From the NCBI GenBank assembly GCA_004352715.1, contig SCFE01000033.1, positions 332,466-396,465 of the forward strand: DNA of 64,000 bases. The letters run 5' to 3'. This stretch comes from Hofstenia miamia. Lineage: Eukaryota > Xenacoelomorpha > Acoela. Under the pieces are notes generated by a model. That model did no database searches. It saw nothing but the letters and a program-made list of their open reading frames with translations, and was not told the DNA's origin. The stretch's first letter is position 1, and each line of letters begins with the position of its first letter. The position numbers and the translations under genes were made by a program. Of this stretch, positions 1 to 11,539 are shown piece after piece.

Positions 1-571
1 CTAGAATCAAAAAATTAGAAAAAGTGAGAAGCATGTTTTCGAATTATTCAAGAAATTTTGTTAAAGGAAATCTTGTTTAAATGTGTACGGACATTTTCTA
101 AGATGTATTTTATGGTATATTACATTTGTTAAATCCATGAGTTTATCTAGTTTTTTTTATACAATATTTTCACATTTATTATTGAATGATTAATTCAGCG
201 TTTTATCCTAGTCTCAAATTCAACTAATCGTAAAACTATTTTTGAGTTTTAGCTCTAGTTATGAGTAAGCGCATTATAACTTCTTTAAACACAGTTGTTC
301 TAAGCATTTCATTCAATTTCATCTCACCGGATATTCGCAACAAATAATAGACGCAAGTAATTTTTTCACATACATATATTAAATTTCAAATTGACGGAAA
401 ACATATTGGGATTTTGATTAACAAATTTCGAATTGTGATAGAACGCATAGAATATATTTATTTATGCATAGAAAATTTTGTGGAATGCTGCAATGCTTAA
501 AATTTATTTTCTCTCAGAATGTTTATTAAATGGTTAAAAATAAAATTTAACATTATTTTTTAGAATTATAA

Positions 572-613
<42 letters not shown>

Positions 614-1369
614 TGACGTCTGTGACAATGGGACTGGTTTACTTTATACCCACATATACCCATTGAGGCCATGCACAAAATTATGGTCGCGATATTGCCG
701 CAATTGGGTCCGGATATTCGCATAAATGCATGTCAATAGCAATGTTTTTAATATGTAATTGAACGGAGAGATATTCACTATACTCTGATACCGTCTGATT
801 TTGCATAATTTTATTTGTTTGCAAGTTTCTTGCACTTGAAATTCAATAAACTATAAAATTGCCAGACCCGTCAATTAAAGGGTAAATCATTTTTTTTTCT
901 CTCTTAACTTTGTATAGTCTCTTATTACAAAGCCGTGATTATTAAACTTTTAATATGTATCTGTAGCAAACACATAACATCGCTAGCCTATGTCTCAATA
1001 TATTTACTAATGCTTCATAATAAAACCTCCTTAGAATTACCATAACCGTCTATTGACGGATGCATAACCCTTATGACTACTACTATATGGATTACACTCA
1101 CTTATTTCTCTACATCTTTTTTGCACAGGATTCATCTTATTAGGGATCAATTATAGCCAATACTATCTTACACATACAAACCACACATGTGTTGTGTACT
1201 CCCTGTATTCTCATTAGATAGAAGTATGTCAAGCAAATATATTGATAGCAGTACATAAACAGAACAGATTAACAAATTAGCAGAACATCTGTGATTTACA
1301 TACTTACGTGTTACTCATATATTAATTTATATTTACAATGTCAAGGAAAAGATAAAGCTCTGCAGAAAC
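1..1369. other. AT-rich noncoding stretch
   Basis: I see no conserved coding sequence, RNA gene or transposon terminus here. An (AT)n run at about 574-609 is the only clear structure. Short open frames exist but none resembles a protein family or has exon-like borders. Confidence 0.6.
574..609. repeat. (AT)n microsatellite
   Basis: An uninterrupted alternating AT run of about 35 bases. It is one of at least ten such tracts in the window; several others border assembly gaps. Confidence 0.95.
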
Positions 1370-2165
1370 TGCATTACTCATAACACTTGACATCGACTCA
1401 GACAAATCTGAAGATGACGATTCTGAAGAAGATGATGTCTAAATGCAGCCAGTGAGCAATCCTCAATGTGACTCATCATCTGCTTAATTGAATCAAATCC
1501 TGTTGATGAACTTGATAATGACGATGGAAATGTGAATCCTGCTGCTTTTTTAAAAAATATGAATAATATTCTTTGAGCAAACGAAAGAACTACATGGCAT
1601 TTCGTAGGAACAGCTAATATAATGAGAGGTTGCTTACTACGAGAAGTGGACCTTATTTCACCCATCGATTGATTGAAAGTCTATTGTCAGCATTTCGTAT
1701 GTTCATCAATGAATGCATACTTCTTCATTAAAAAGGACACTAAGTCTGGATGAATTGGACAAATTTATCATTTAGAGATTGCTTGTGGTATATTGGGTGT
1801 TCAAAATTTTCCAATATTGAGCTTGTAGAGTGACAGGTGAAGAATTGATATTTTCAAGAAGTCTTGCCCAAGGAAACGATTTTTGGCAATCATGAAATAC
1901 ATTCGCTTTGATATGAAGATCAGCAACGTCAACGTTTGCAAACAGAAAATTTGTCTTAGGCTCACAGATATGGTAGCTCTTCATCAACAATTGCAAAAAG
2001 TCTTTCAACACAGGTAAGAATCTTACCATAGATGAACAATTGCTTCCACGTAAGGAAGGTGCAAATTTATTCAGTTCATGGCGAATAAGCCTCATAAGTA
2101 TGAAGTTAAATTTTTTCTTCTGGTTGAATTTGAATATACGTGTATGTACAGTGCCTTTTCATAAC
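1370..2165 (+). pseudogene. Decayed piggyBac-like transposase (DDE_Tnp_1_7)
   Basis: Reading across several frames on the + strand gives pieces in piggyBac order. First comes an acidic Asp/Ser/Glu stretch (about 1390-1440), as at piggyBac N-termini. Next is a piece reading RKRFLAIMKYIRFD (about 1875-1915), matching the family's 'RF..I...lRFDd' block. Then comes the catalytic-region signature NLTIDEQLLP (about 2020-2050) and finally a 'NKPHKYEVKFF' piece (about 2085-2120), matching the 'NKP.KYGIKF' motif. Each piece needs a frameshift or stop to connect to the next, so the copy is dead. It is probably cut off at 3', because the gag start of the Ty3 element lies directly downstream. The family call is firm; the boundaries are approximate. 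Confidence 0.75.
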
Positions 2166-2174
2166 TTTGAAAAT

Positions 2175-3518
2175 ATGAACAACAAACAGCCTCAATTATC
2201 TTACCATACCCCATTCGATATCACTATTATGGAATCTCATATAACTTGCTCCAAAACTCATAAAACCCTCAGTTGAAGACCTTCAACAAACTTCCCGTGA
2301 TGAACTTTTACAAATGGTCGTAAGTCTCCAATACAACTTAATCGAATCCCAAAATCAAAAAGAACATCTGGAACAACAATTACTTGAAGCTTACCGTACA
2401 GAACAAAATCTAGTTGAGAGATTGAGCAATCTTCAAGAACAATTCGAAGAATTTAAAAAGCAAATGCTTGCTCTCAATCAACAACAATCGGCACAACCAG
2501 TTTTTCAAGAAAACCAATCCACTCCCATTGACGTAACTCCCCAACTTGATGCAATTCGCAAAGAAATTTTTGATCAATTCGAGAAACTCCAAAAAAAAAT
2601 GTCTGGCAACTTGAAAAAATTTTTTCAAGATGCCAAAGCAAACAAAATTCCCACTAATGTGTTTCAGCCTCGCTATGAAGATTCTCCATTACCCGAATTT
2701 CCAACAAACGCGACGCCACTTAATATAGTTCAACCTCCGAAATTTAATGGAAAAATCGATGCTTCATCCCCCACTTTCGATGAATGGTTTGCACAATTTG
2801 AACTATATAGGAAAGAAATGAAATTGAATCAAACTACTGCTGCTTCTCAATTAGCTTTTTACTTAAAAGACAAAGCTAATACCTATTACTTTAGTTTTGA
2901 TGAAGAAACCAAAAATGATTACCCAACATTAATCGGAAAACTGAAATATCACTTTAATTCTAGAACTATTAAGAAACAATATCAAATGTTATTGTTTGAA
3001 CAGCGATATAAACGAAATGATGATATTTCTGCACATATAATGCAAATTCAACATTTACTACAATTGTCAAGCGAAGATAACAAATACAAATCGGAAGACT
3101 TGTACAATTTTGTTATGCGTAACTTACCTCTTAGCATTCGATGACGCTTAGAAGCTAATGCGACATTGATGATGACATTGAAACAATCGTTACCAAAGCC
3201 ATTAATGTACAACTAGCTTTGGAAAACGATTTGAAAATCAAAAGACACGCATTATCTATGATGCTTAAAACAAATTTTTCCATTTAAATTCCAAAACAAT
3301 CGCTAAAGGAACCCACATCTGATTCTAATCGTAAAAAACCGATCAAATCCAAATCAACAGACGTGAATAATGACAAAATACGTTGTTTTCGCTGTGGACG
3401 CAAAGGACATTTGCGTTCTCAATGTACACTAAAAATTAACATTATTGAAGATAACGAAGGTTTTTATACCAACACTGACGATGATACTGAAAGCATTACC
3501 ACTGATACTGATCTTTAA
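2175..3518 (+). pseudogene. gag: Ty3/gypsy Gag (coiled coil, capsid-like, CCHC knuckle), broken
   Basis: Gag would form the retroelement particle and bind its RNA. The likely start is the ATG at 2175; a frameshift near 2270 leads into the long frame from 2314. A heptad-rich coiled coil (about 2330-2640) is followed by a capsid-type region containing 'FNGKID..SPTFDEWF' (from about 2740) and 'LAFYLKDKA', closely matching the gag at 31572-32492. A TGA at 3142-3144 falls in an Arg-rich stretch, with further frame breaks near 3160 and 3290. The nucleocapsid knuckle CFRCGRKGHLRSQC (C-x2-C-x4-H-x4-C) is at about 3382-3424, followed by an acidic Asp/Thr tail ending at a TAA at 3516-3518. Confidence 0.85.
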
Positions 3519-4084
3519 ACAAGTAAGAGCGCCGACTCCAGACCGAGCAGGAGAGATACTTATCTCAACAATTAGCTTTGGAAGACAATTTGAAAATCAA
3601 AAGATAACGATTGCATTATTAATTTCGTAGAGAATACCATTATAATTAATGACAACAACACACTTTGAAAAATTTATTCTTTAAAGACCCTGATTCTGTT
3701 CAATTTCAATTAGAAAATATTCTAAAAATTAAACCTTACCATTGGAAAATGACAAAAGCAATAACGGATAGTTCTATAAATGGTCATTACATGATTTCTC
3801 ATTACACTGGATGCAATGCAAAAAAATTAACTACTTTATCTACGATCTCATACGTTAATAAAGGATGTCTCATTACAGCTCTATTAAATAAAACTGACAG
3901 AGTTATAACATTACGACCACAACAGTTAAAAATATTTGCCTTTCCAGTGTATACCCACATCAAGAAAAACCATAACTGTTTATTAATAAACAATTCAAGT
4001 ACAAAATCGCACGAAGATATTACAATACCAAAAGTTAATTCTGATTCACATCCACACTTAACTTCTAATCAAATCAAAGACTTC
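3519..4084 (+). pseudogene. Rearranged protease / pre-RT region of the Ty3 element
   Basis: The gag-pol junction sequence AGAGCGCCG at about 3527 matches the junction in the copy at 32494 and resembles the one at 44480 (-). The aspartic protease that should follow is not visible here. Instead 3565-3610 repeats the gag segment at about 3207-3250 with a few differences. A 140-aa open frame (3665-4087) then reads into RT; its 'LLNKTDRVITLRPQQL' region looks like the linker between protease and RT in Ty3 elements. I infer that the protease was lost by deletion or rearrangement in this copy. Confidence 0.5.
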
Positions 4085-4835
4085 TAATAAAACAATTCGC
4101 CAACAAGTTCGTCGCGTTCCAGAACACCATAAGGAAGAATATCTAAAGACAATTACGGAATTATTAGATAATGGCATTATACATAAAAGTGATAGTCCCT
4201 GTGTCACCTACAGTTTTCGTAACACAAGGAAATAAAACACGATTATGTATCGATTTCCGAAAACTCAATGACATTAATGTCAAAGATGCTTATCCTTTAC
4301 CACGTATAGATGATATTCTTTATAATGCCAGTAAATTTAAAATATTCTCAAGTCTCGATTTATGCAAAGCCTATTTGCAAGTTCCTATGCATCCCAACGA
4401 CATTGAAAAAACAGCTTTCATTACACCCTACGGTTTATTTGAATGGCTTTACATGGCATTGAGTTTATCAAATGCACCAGCCACATTTCAATGTTACGTA
4501 ACGAAAGTCTTAATGAACGGCAACAATAAATTAAATGACAGTATTGTCACTTATACATTGACGACATTTTAATATCCTCAATGTCATTCCCAGAACATCT
4601 AGAAAAACTAGAACAAGTTCTTAAAATCTTAAATAAAAGCGGTTTAAAGATTAATGGGAACAAATGCAATTTAGCTAAGCACTCTACAGTATTTCTTGGC
4701 AGAAAAATTGAACACAAAACGATTACTTTAAAAGATGATACTACTTCTTTAATAGAATCTATACAGTATCCTAAAAATTGTAAAGATGTTCAACGTATAC
4801 TTGGATTTTTTAATTAATATCAAAGTTTTATTCAT
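4085..4835 (+). pseudogene. pol: Ty3/gypsy reverse transcriptase domain, frameshifted
   Basis: The RT fingers, palm and thumb are recognisable. There is an 'RRVPEHHKEEY' entry (about 4110), the LCIDFRKLND block (about 4243-4272), 'YPLPRIDDIL', 'SSLDLCKAYLQVPM' (motif A with catalytic Asp), 'KTAFITPYGLFEW' and 'NAPATFQ' (motif B). The YIDD catalytic box at about 4554-4570 is in a different frame from motif B. 'KCNLAKHSTVFLGRKI' (about 4660-4710) is the thumb. Frameshifts occur near 4195 and 4550, and a TAA stops the frame at 4815-4817. RT would copy element RNA into DNA. Confidence 0.9.
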
Positions 4836-4879
4836 GATATTGCTAAAAAAACATTAATACGTCAAATTTATTAAAGTCT

Positions 4880-5335
4880 AAAAATGATTTTCAATGGCAA
4901 TGGAAACCCCAAGAAGAATTTGATTTATTTAAGAAATAATTCAAAAAACTACCATCATTGAATTGTCCTGATTACTCCAAAGAATTCATTGTAGACGCTA
5001 GTACGGTAGCTATTGGAGCTTGTCTTAGTCAAAATATTGATGGTAAAGAATAACCTATTCAATTTTTCAGCAGAAAATTAAAAAGTTCCGAATTAAATTA
5101 CGACAGGACAAAGTTAGAAATGTTAGCATTAGTTGAATCATTAAAGAAATTTCGATATTTCGTAATTGGCGACTTTACTGTACACACAAATAATAGAGGC
5201 ATATCATGGTTAAAGAAATTCTCTGGAGATAAATCGAATATTGTTGCACGTTGGATAGAACAACTAAACGACTTTAATTTCACTATTCAACGCATCGCAA
5301 AGGAACTTTACATGCTAATGCAGATTTACTAACTG
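4880..5335 (+). pseudogene. pol: Ty3/gypsy RNase H domain, interrupted
   Basis: The order of motifs is 'EFIVDASTVAIGACLSQ' (about 4985-5035, first catalytic Asp), 'PIQFFSRKL' (about 5054), 'NYDRTKLEMLALVESLKKFRYF' beginning at about 5098 (catalytic Glu in KLEMLA), and 'VHTNNRGISWL' (about 5180-5212; Asp expected in this block, Asn seen). TAA codons at 4937 and 5051 interrupt the frame. A frameshift near 5300 leads into the linker toward integrase. Confidence 0.85.
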
Positions 5336-6943
5336 CTCTACCACAATACCAAAGGGATTTACAAAAAACTCCTGGTGATAAAATAGAATTTTCTTTTATT
5401 CTGAAAAACGAATATGAAAATTTACCTGACATTAACATTGATAGACAAGGAAAACCAACTTTAAGTATTACCATTAAAGAAGAAATTTCAGCAGAATAAA
5501 TTGCAGAGAAACAATTAGTTGATCCACTTTTAAAATAAATTATTAACAAAGTTACTATGCCCAACACGATTTTAGATCCTATAGCTTCTCGATATTATAA
5601 TAAGTACAAATGGCAACTCACATCTCAAGGTTTACTGTTCACTAAATCTAGAAATAATCATATTGCTATTCCCCGAATATTATAAACGTGATCTAATAAT
5701 AATAATACGAAAAATACATACAAACGGTCATTTGGGCATTCTGCAAACTGAAAAAACTGTAAATACACTTTTTATAGTAACTAATTTACGAAAAGTGGTA
5801 TACGATGTCACTGATTAATGTAAAATCTGCTTACTAACTAATAAAGAGCATTTTCCAGAACAACGAACAGAACTTCAAAAAATTATCACTGAAAAACCTA
5901 ATGAAATTGTTCACATTGACATTGAACAATTATCAAAGGATGATGAAAATTTTCAATATGTTGTAGTTATGGTTGACAATTTCACTAAGTATTGTAAAAT
6001 TATACCCACCAATTTAATTACAACTAAGAAAATCGCTGATATCATTGTTCATGAATGGATACTAACCATTGGACCAATGTCACAAATAACAACATATCAA
6101 GGCGTTCAGTTTGAAAGTTCTTTGTTTTCTGAATTGATGTCGCAACTCGAAATTTTACATGAACACACAACAGTTTACCATCCCCAAACCAATGGTATGG
6201 CTGAAAGAACTAACCGTACTTTACTAAAATTAATTAGAGCATTAACTTCACATATAGGAGGTAAACATTGGCGTAAAATAATTAAAAAAGTAGAATTTTA
6301 TTATAACACGTCTCTTCATACCACTACTGGCATTTCACCTTATAAAGCTATGTTTGGTCATGAAGCTGTTGCTCCTCTATCGATTCTTTTTAAAAATTAT
6401 TCAACAAATTCTACCAATAAATACGTTCAAGATCTCATAGACATTTTAATGTCTACACATGAAACTATGATTCATAATACCAAAAAGAGTGCTATTCGTC
6501 AAAACGAAACTTTAGCAAAAAGATTTATGGAATGCATCACTCTATCGGAGATAAAGTTTATGTTTTTATACCTGGAATAACCACAGACAAACATCAAGTC
6601 TGAAAATTGGCACATAAATGGCAAGGTCCTTTTGAGGTTGTCAAAATATTAACTGACAATAACTATAAGTTAAATTCCAGTAAAATAGTTCATTTCCAAA
6701 ATCTTAAACACACTATTAAAAACATTGAAAATGTCAAATTAGACAATTTTAATGAATTAAAATGCATAGACAACGGTGTAGATAACTTTTATGATGTATT
6801 TGAGATTGAAAGTGTACAAGAGGAATCTTTTGATGAACCAAATGCAATACCATGTAAATGTACCATCTAGAATTTTACCAAAACTTACAACTAGAAATCC
6901 TAATCCTAATTACATTTCCCAAGATTGGGAACTAGATATTTAA
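5336..6943 (+). pseudogene. pol: Ty3/gypsy integrase with C-terminal tail, catalytic Asp missing
   Basis: After a linker with TAA codons at 5497 and 5536, the HHCC zinc region is partly visible ('HTNGHLGILQTEKT' near 5725 and 'CKICLL' at 5819, a TAA immediately before it at 5816). The rve core starts at about 5910: 'HIDIEQL' carries the first Asp, and 'YHPQTNGMAERTNRTLL' (about 6177-6228) carries the Glu. The block that normally reads DQG at about 6094 reads YQG, so the second catalytic Asp is lost. 'KWQGPFEVV' (6616-6642) is the usual C-terminal motif of gypsy integrases, reached after a TGA at 6601. The frame ends at TAA 6941-6943. Confidence 0.9.
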
Positions 6944-6956
6944 CATTTGTTTAGGT

Positions 6957-7532
6957 ATGAAACGACAATGCACACCACCAAAGGCAAGTTAGACTTCCTT
7001 ATCTCTATCTAGGTGCTGCGTCAAACAAAGAAAATCTTACCAGTCCCATACATCTTCGGATGCAGGGTCTGGGAGCACTGAATCAAACGCTTCTCAGTCT
7101 AAACAGAGCCTTCAAATGGTTTCTGTTTCTACTGAGACTGTGAGGCCCACACTGCACCATGAGCTTCAAATGGTTCATGAAGCAGGAGGGATGAGTATTC
7201 AGTCAACCTTGTTTGCACCTTTTCACCATCAGCTTCAAATGATTAATGATGTTTGGGGAGAGGGTTTCCTTGCACCAGGAACCGCAAGGGTGGGCGTTAA
7301 ACGTAAAATTCTGGATTCCTCACCACTTACAGATGTTTCAGAGTCTTATATTAATCGATCTTTCCTAGACTCGGACTCGTCTGCATCCTCCATGAACTCT
7401 AAAACTCTTAAAAACATTAACAGATTAGAAAAATTCACTTCTATAGAAGGCGAACTGCTCCACCCCTACTTCAAACCTACAAAGAAAGCTCTTTATATAG
7501 TTGATCGAAATACTCCCACTGAAACTAAGTAA
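6957..7532 (+). pseudogene. Ser/Thr-rich ORF directly after pol (unknown)
   Basis: An ATG 13 nt after the pol stop opens a frame that is interrupted once by TAG (6990-6992) and is then open to TAA at 7530-7532, about 190 aa in all. The product is rich in Ser, Thr, Gln and Lys and looks largely disordered. Three short repeats are centred on the motif LQM(V/I) at about 7110, 7163 and 7232; the last two share the DNA core AGCTTCAAATG. The sequence TTTGTTTAG lies 2 nt before the ATG and resembles a 3' splice site, which would suit a spliced subgenomic message. I do not recognise the protein. Its membership of the Ty3 element is inferred from position. Confidence 0.5.
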
Positions 7533-7649
7533 CACATACAAATTCTTTTATGTTATCAAACTTCTGTTCGCTCTGCAAGTGTATTACCTTTCACTATAGA
7601 CTCTTATAAATGAGCTCATTGTAATACTTTACTATTTTACGAGCACACA

Positions 7650-10454
7650 ATGGCAAAAACATTTGAAAGATGTTATCTAATTGCAAACATTCATCCTTCC
7701 TTTGATGAAAACTTCAACATTAAAAATTTACGACAACTTCTTGTAAATTTACCTAAAGTTCAACTTATTGAATTGTTAAATATTAATTACAATTCTCTGC
7801 CTATTGATTACTTTATTCGTGCAAAAGACATTGCATTACCCAACCTCCACAAACATTTGGAAAAAGTCAGCACACTTGCCACAAAGAATAAAGTAACACT
7901 ATCTTTCAATTATATTGAACGTGAAATTTTAATTACCCTGGAATTCTTTGAAACTTTAGAATGTACTGTTGAAAATTTTTTTATATTTCATTTCAATGAT
8001 TACGTTGTTCTCAATAACGATTACAGTGATGACAGCATATCCAAAATGCTCTACACAGACATTATGAAGAGCAATATAATAGCAGCTATTCGCCCAATTG
8101 TAGACACAAGATTAACAATCGGCTTACGTCTTTTTGCACAAGCAGCAGAAATACTTAACAAAACCAATCAACTGATAAATCTAGGCAAAGTATTGATTCG
8201 AATTACTATGCAATTATCAGATGCCACAATTCGAGAATTAAACAGTTACTGGAATGATATTAAAGGAGAACAGTTGAAAGAAGAAACATGGCCTGACATT
8301 GAAATTAAAGTGCCATCACTACGTTATCACTCTTCAGTAGAATCAGCAATATCAAATATGCAAATATCATTCAACTTAAAAGACAAAAGTGATTTCAGCA
8401 AAACTTTATTCTCAGAAGAAAAAGTTCCTTCCTTTAATGCCAAAGCAGCTATGTTGTTACTATGAATATTTTAAACAAAGTTTGAAAATCTATCTTTACC
8501 AATCGATAAAAAAATTACGTCAAAATATGTCTAAAACTACAAATTTCGATTTAGCCATCTCTCCCATTTCCACAAAAGCAAAAAATTGGATATTAAGTGG
8601 TATACTGATCGCAAAAATATTTTACAAGTATGAAAAATATTTTACCCGCCTACTTTGCCAATATCACATAACCAGCATCATTCCTACAACAATATTATGC
8701 TTTAAACTCGGAATCGACTACAATGATATCACACTGTTTTCAGATAATGTTCGCAAGTATATGTGGGGTGCTACTATTGAAACTAGATACAATACTCTTC
8801 CCGGAGATTTACTTCTGCTTTCTACCAATTACATTTTCAATAGAAGACAGAAAAATACTAAGTTTATACGTCAACAATAAACAAAAACTTGCTGACAATC
8901 TCAACAATTTATTATACAAATGGCTTCAGAAATACTACGTCACTTGTAAATACCAGAAAGAAGTCTATTTTAATAAATTTTTCTTACAAAATGGTATTTC
9001 AACCAACATTATCATTACCAAAAAAGTCCCACTCAGTCCTATTGAATTAGAACAAGAGGAAATTCTACTCAAGAAAAGCACAATCACACTATCGCCATGA
9101 TTACAAAACGAAATTGAAACACTTGGTATCAAAACTACCGAACATTTACAGGAATGGATATCAGTAGTAAATATAAACTTCCTCATTACTAAAATCTCTA
9201 CTCCACTTCAGCAAAAAGACATTATTGTTCCTCGACAATATGGTCCCATTAAAGAGTGTGATACAGAAAATCTAAAAACCTATTTTGCTACCGAAATGTT
9301 TACACATACAAAAATAGAAACTTTACTACAACCTTTACAACTACTAAGTCTTGATGTTGAATGTACACCAGCAAAATTTTTTATACCCAAACCCATTCAA
9401 TTTCAACTATGAAACATCAGCCTCAGTAATGAATTTTGGATGTCCATTGATAAAGCACAACATAACTTCCCTGTTACAAATGGAGTTGCTTGGTTGAGAA
9501 CAACAGAAATCTCTGAAGACACACACTTCAAAAACATATCAACTGAAAACTATGTGTGCACACTGCCTTCAGTGTTGAAACTACCCGTGATAATGCCCGG
9601 ATAGAAAGGTTCAAAAACAATTAGTGATGGTGTTAAACGTCTTGACAATGACAACTACCATATCAATTTAATTACTCTCACCATTTACGTTAAGATGGAG
9701 AAATACAAATCTGCAGTAGACAAGATAAAACAACACGCCAAGGACAAAAGACTTTATGTTGATTCATCACACACTCTTATGCTATTGTTACGTAATGGCA
9801 AACCCGTTCACAAACAACTCTCGCTAATCAAACAAGCGATTTCAAAAATGTCTACTCCAACAATTGCATTATTCTCTGGCAGTATGGATATTCTTTGGAA
9901 AAATCTCACAAAAGAAAAATTAAAATTTCACGATGTGGCTTATAGAACAGAGATAAAAGTAATGTTACGTTCAGGAAAAACTAATATTAATGAAATGAGT
10001 GAAGATGATGTCATAAATAACATCTCACTGTTCTTCAAGGAGATAAAAGATACTCGAAACCTCGTCACAACCTTCCAAGATGTATATATCCAACTTCAAA
10101 TATTGATACAACACTAGCACATAATTCCGATTTCTATGCTAAACTCACTCTAATTTTTGCTATCAAAGGCCTACAACTTTATAAGATGTTTTCTTCACCA
10201 AAAAAATAAACTATTTTCGTCAATCTCATGTGATATCACATAGACTCCAACATCACAAAAACATTACATTAAAAAATCGCTTAACAACTGAACTAGAAAC
10301 TATGTGTTCATTGCTTTGCTCCAACATGGTACTTTCTACAACTACGTGTAATGATACCAATGCTGCCGATATAATTGCTCAAACTCAAAAACTTTTGGAA
10401 AAAGACGCTGAGATACATATCCTGGATCCTAGTCCGAGCTGGGTGGGCATGTAG
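7650..10454 (+). pseudogene. Large unknown ORF (~930 aa) downstream of Ty3 pol, broken
   Basis: Starting at ATG 7650, a nearly continuous coding sequence runs to TAG at 10454. It changes frame near 8455, near 8820 and near 10100, and has stops at 9098, 9410 and 9602. The first 270 residues are helical-looking, Leu/Ile/Asn-rich and without Cys clusters. I see no signal peptide, transmembrane anchor, furin-like site or polymerase motif, so it does not look like a retroviral envelope. Codon use and AT-richness match the upstream pol, and its stops are of the same kind. I do not recognise the family. Possibilities are an accessory protein of this Ty3 lineage or a captured virus-like structural protein; neither is shown. 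Confidence 0.5.
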
Positions 10455-11296
10455 TATATTTGCATCTAAAGTTGTAAAATGAATATTTGTGTCCATTAAA
10501 TAATATTTGATGATAGTCATTGTACAACTATTGATTTAATATTTATTTGTATTTTGATTGGTTGCTCGTATGAGGAATCCATTTTGTTTGCGTAATTTGA
10601 AAATCAGACATTGCAGTATCGTTTAATGTTTTGTTCTGCTATTACTCACCGTCTGATAATAAGTGAGTTACTGTTTGCTATTATTTGTAAAGATGCAAAA
10701 AGTGTGAATTCTATTAATTTAAGTTTTGCTACCCTACCTTTCAGTTGCTTTTGCTTTTGATATTATAAATTTCTCCAGCCGTATATTTGATTAACAATAT
10801 ATCTTAGCATTTTTTGGATAATAGACTTTTCATAAATTGCTTACTTATTATCTTTTATTTTATTTATTTTATTTATGTATTTGATCAGTATGTCACTTCG
10901 GGCGAAAGGTAGGATAACCAGAGGTTTTAAATGGTCCTATGATTTGACTCCTCTAGTCTAAGTGATAGTAGGTATTAGGTATAAGGATGAGTACGGTTAG
11001 GAAGCGCAGTTTGCATGTAGCTATAATTATTTTATTTTTTATAGTCTAAAATAAGCTGAGAATTAGGTGTTGGAAATGGTTCATCGCTTTGGCCGGAGGC
11101 CTGATTCTGTAAGAAAAAGTTTGGAATTAACTTGTTCTCTGAATACTTGTTACCCATGGAATGAACATGCTCTTGTTTTCTCATTAGTTAGAAGTACATA
11201 ATAACTAGAAGTTTCATCAGTTATGTCTTACTATATCTAACGATAGAATGCTTGCTGAGTGTTGCACGTGCTTCTACCACAAGTCAAGCATTCTAC

Positions 11297-11297
11297 A

Positions 11298-11342
<45 letters not shown>
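11297..11342. repeat. (AT)n microsatellite
   Basis: Alternating AT run of about 45 bases with one break near 11307. Confidence 0.95.
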
Positions 11343-11345
<3 letters not shown>

Positions 11346-11539
11346 AGTAAACTTTTGCCCATCTCAACATCAGAGACGCCAACTTGCGCGAAATTATATC
11401 TTCACAAACCTATATTAATGATCAATTTGTTTGCCAGGCTAATACCTTGGCTTATTTATAAAAACCCACTTGAAATTTAGTAAACAGATGTCATACATCA
11501 TAAAGAGGGTTAGTTATGTAATTAGAAGTTTAATGTTTG

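Larger units (their letters stand above)
2175..10454 (+). mobile_element. Ty3/gypsy-type retroelement, decayed, with two extra 3' ORFs
   Basis: Gag, CCHC knuckle, reverse transcriptase, RNase H and integrase follow each other in Ty3/gypsy order (RT before integrase) from 2175 to 6943. Two further ORFs (6957-7532 and 7650-10454) follow in the same orientation with little spacing. I could not find a pair of long terminal repeats: only about 10 bp separate the gag ATG from piggyBac-derived sequence, and no clear polypurine tract or 3' LTR is visible after 10454. The copy carries many stops and at least six frameshifts and cannot be functional. Related gag-protease fragments lie at 31044-32978 (+) and 44166-44638 (-). 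Whether the two last ORFs belong to the element is inferred from spacing, orientation and similar decay, not from homology. Confidence 0.75.

Noticed and set aside
2314-10454. Ciliate-type genetic code (TAA/TAG = Gln) as an explanation for the stops in the Ty3 element
   Set aside because: TGA stops are equally frequent in the same element, frameshifts are present too, and the intact host genes end at ordinary stops.
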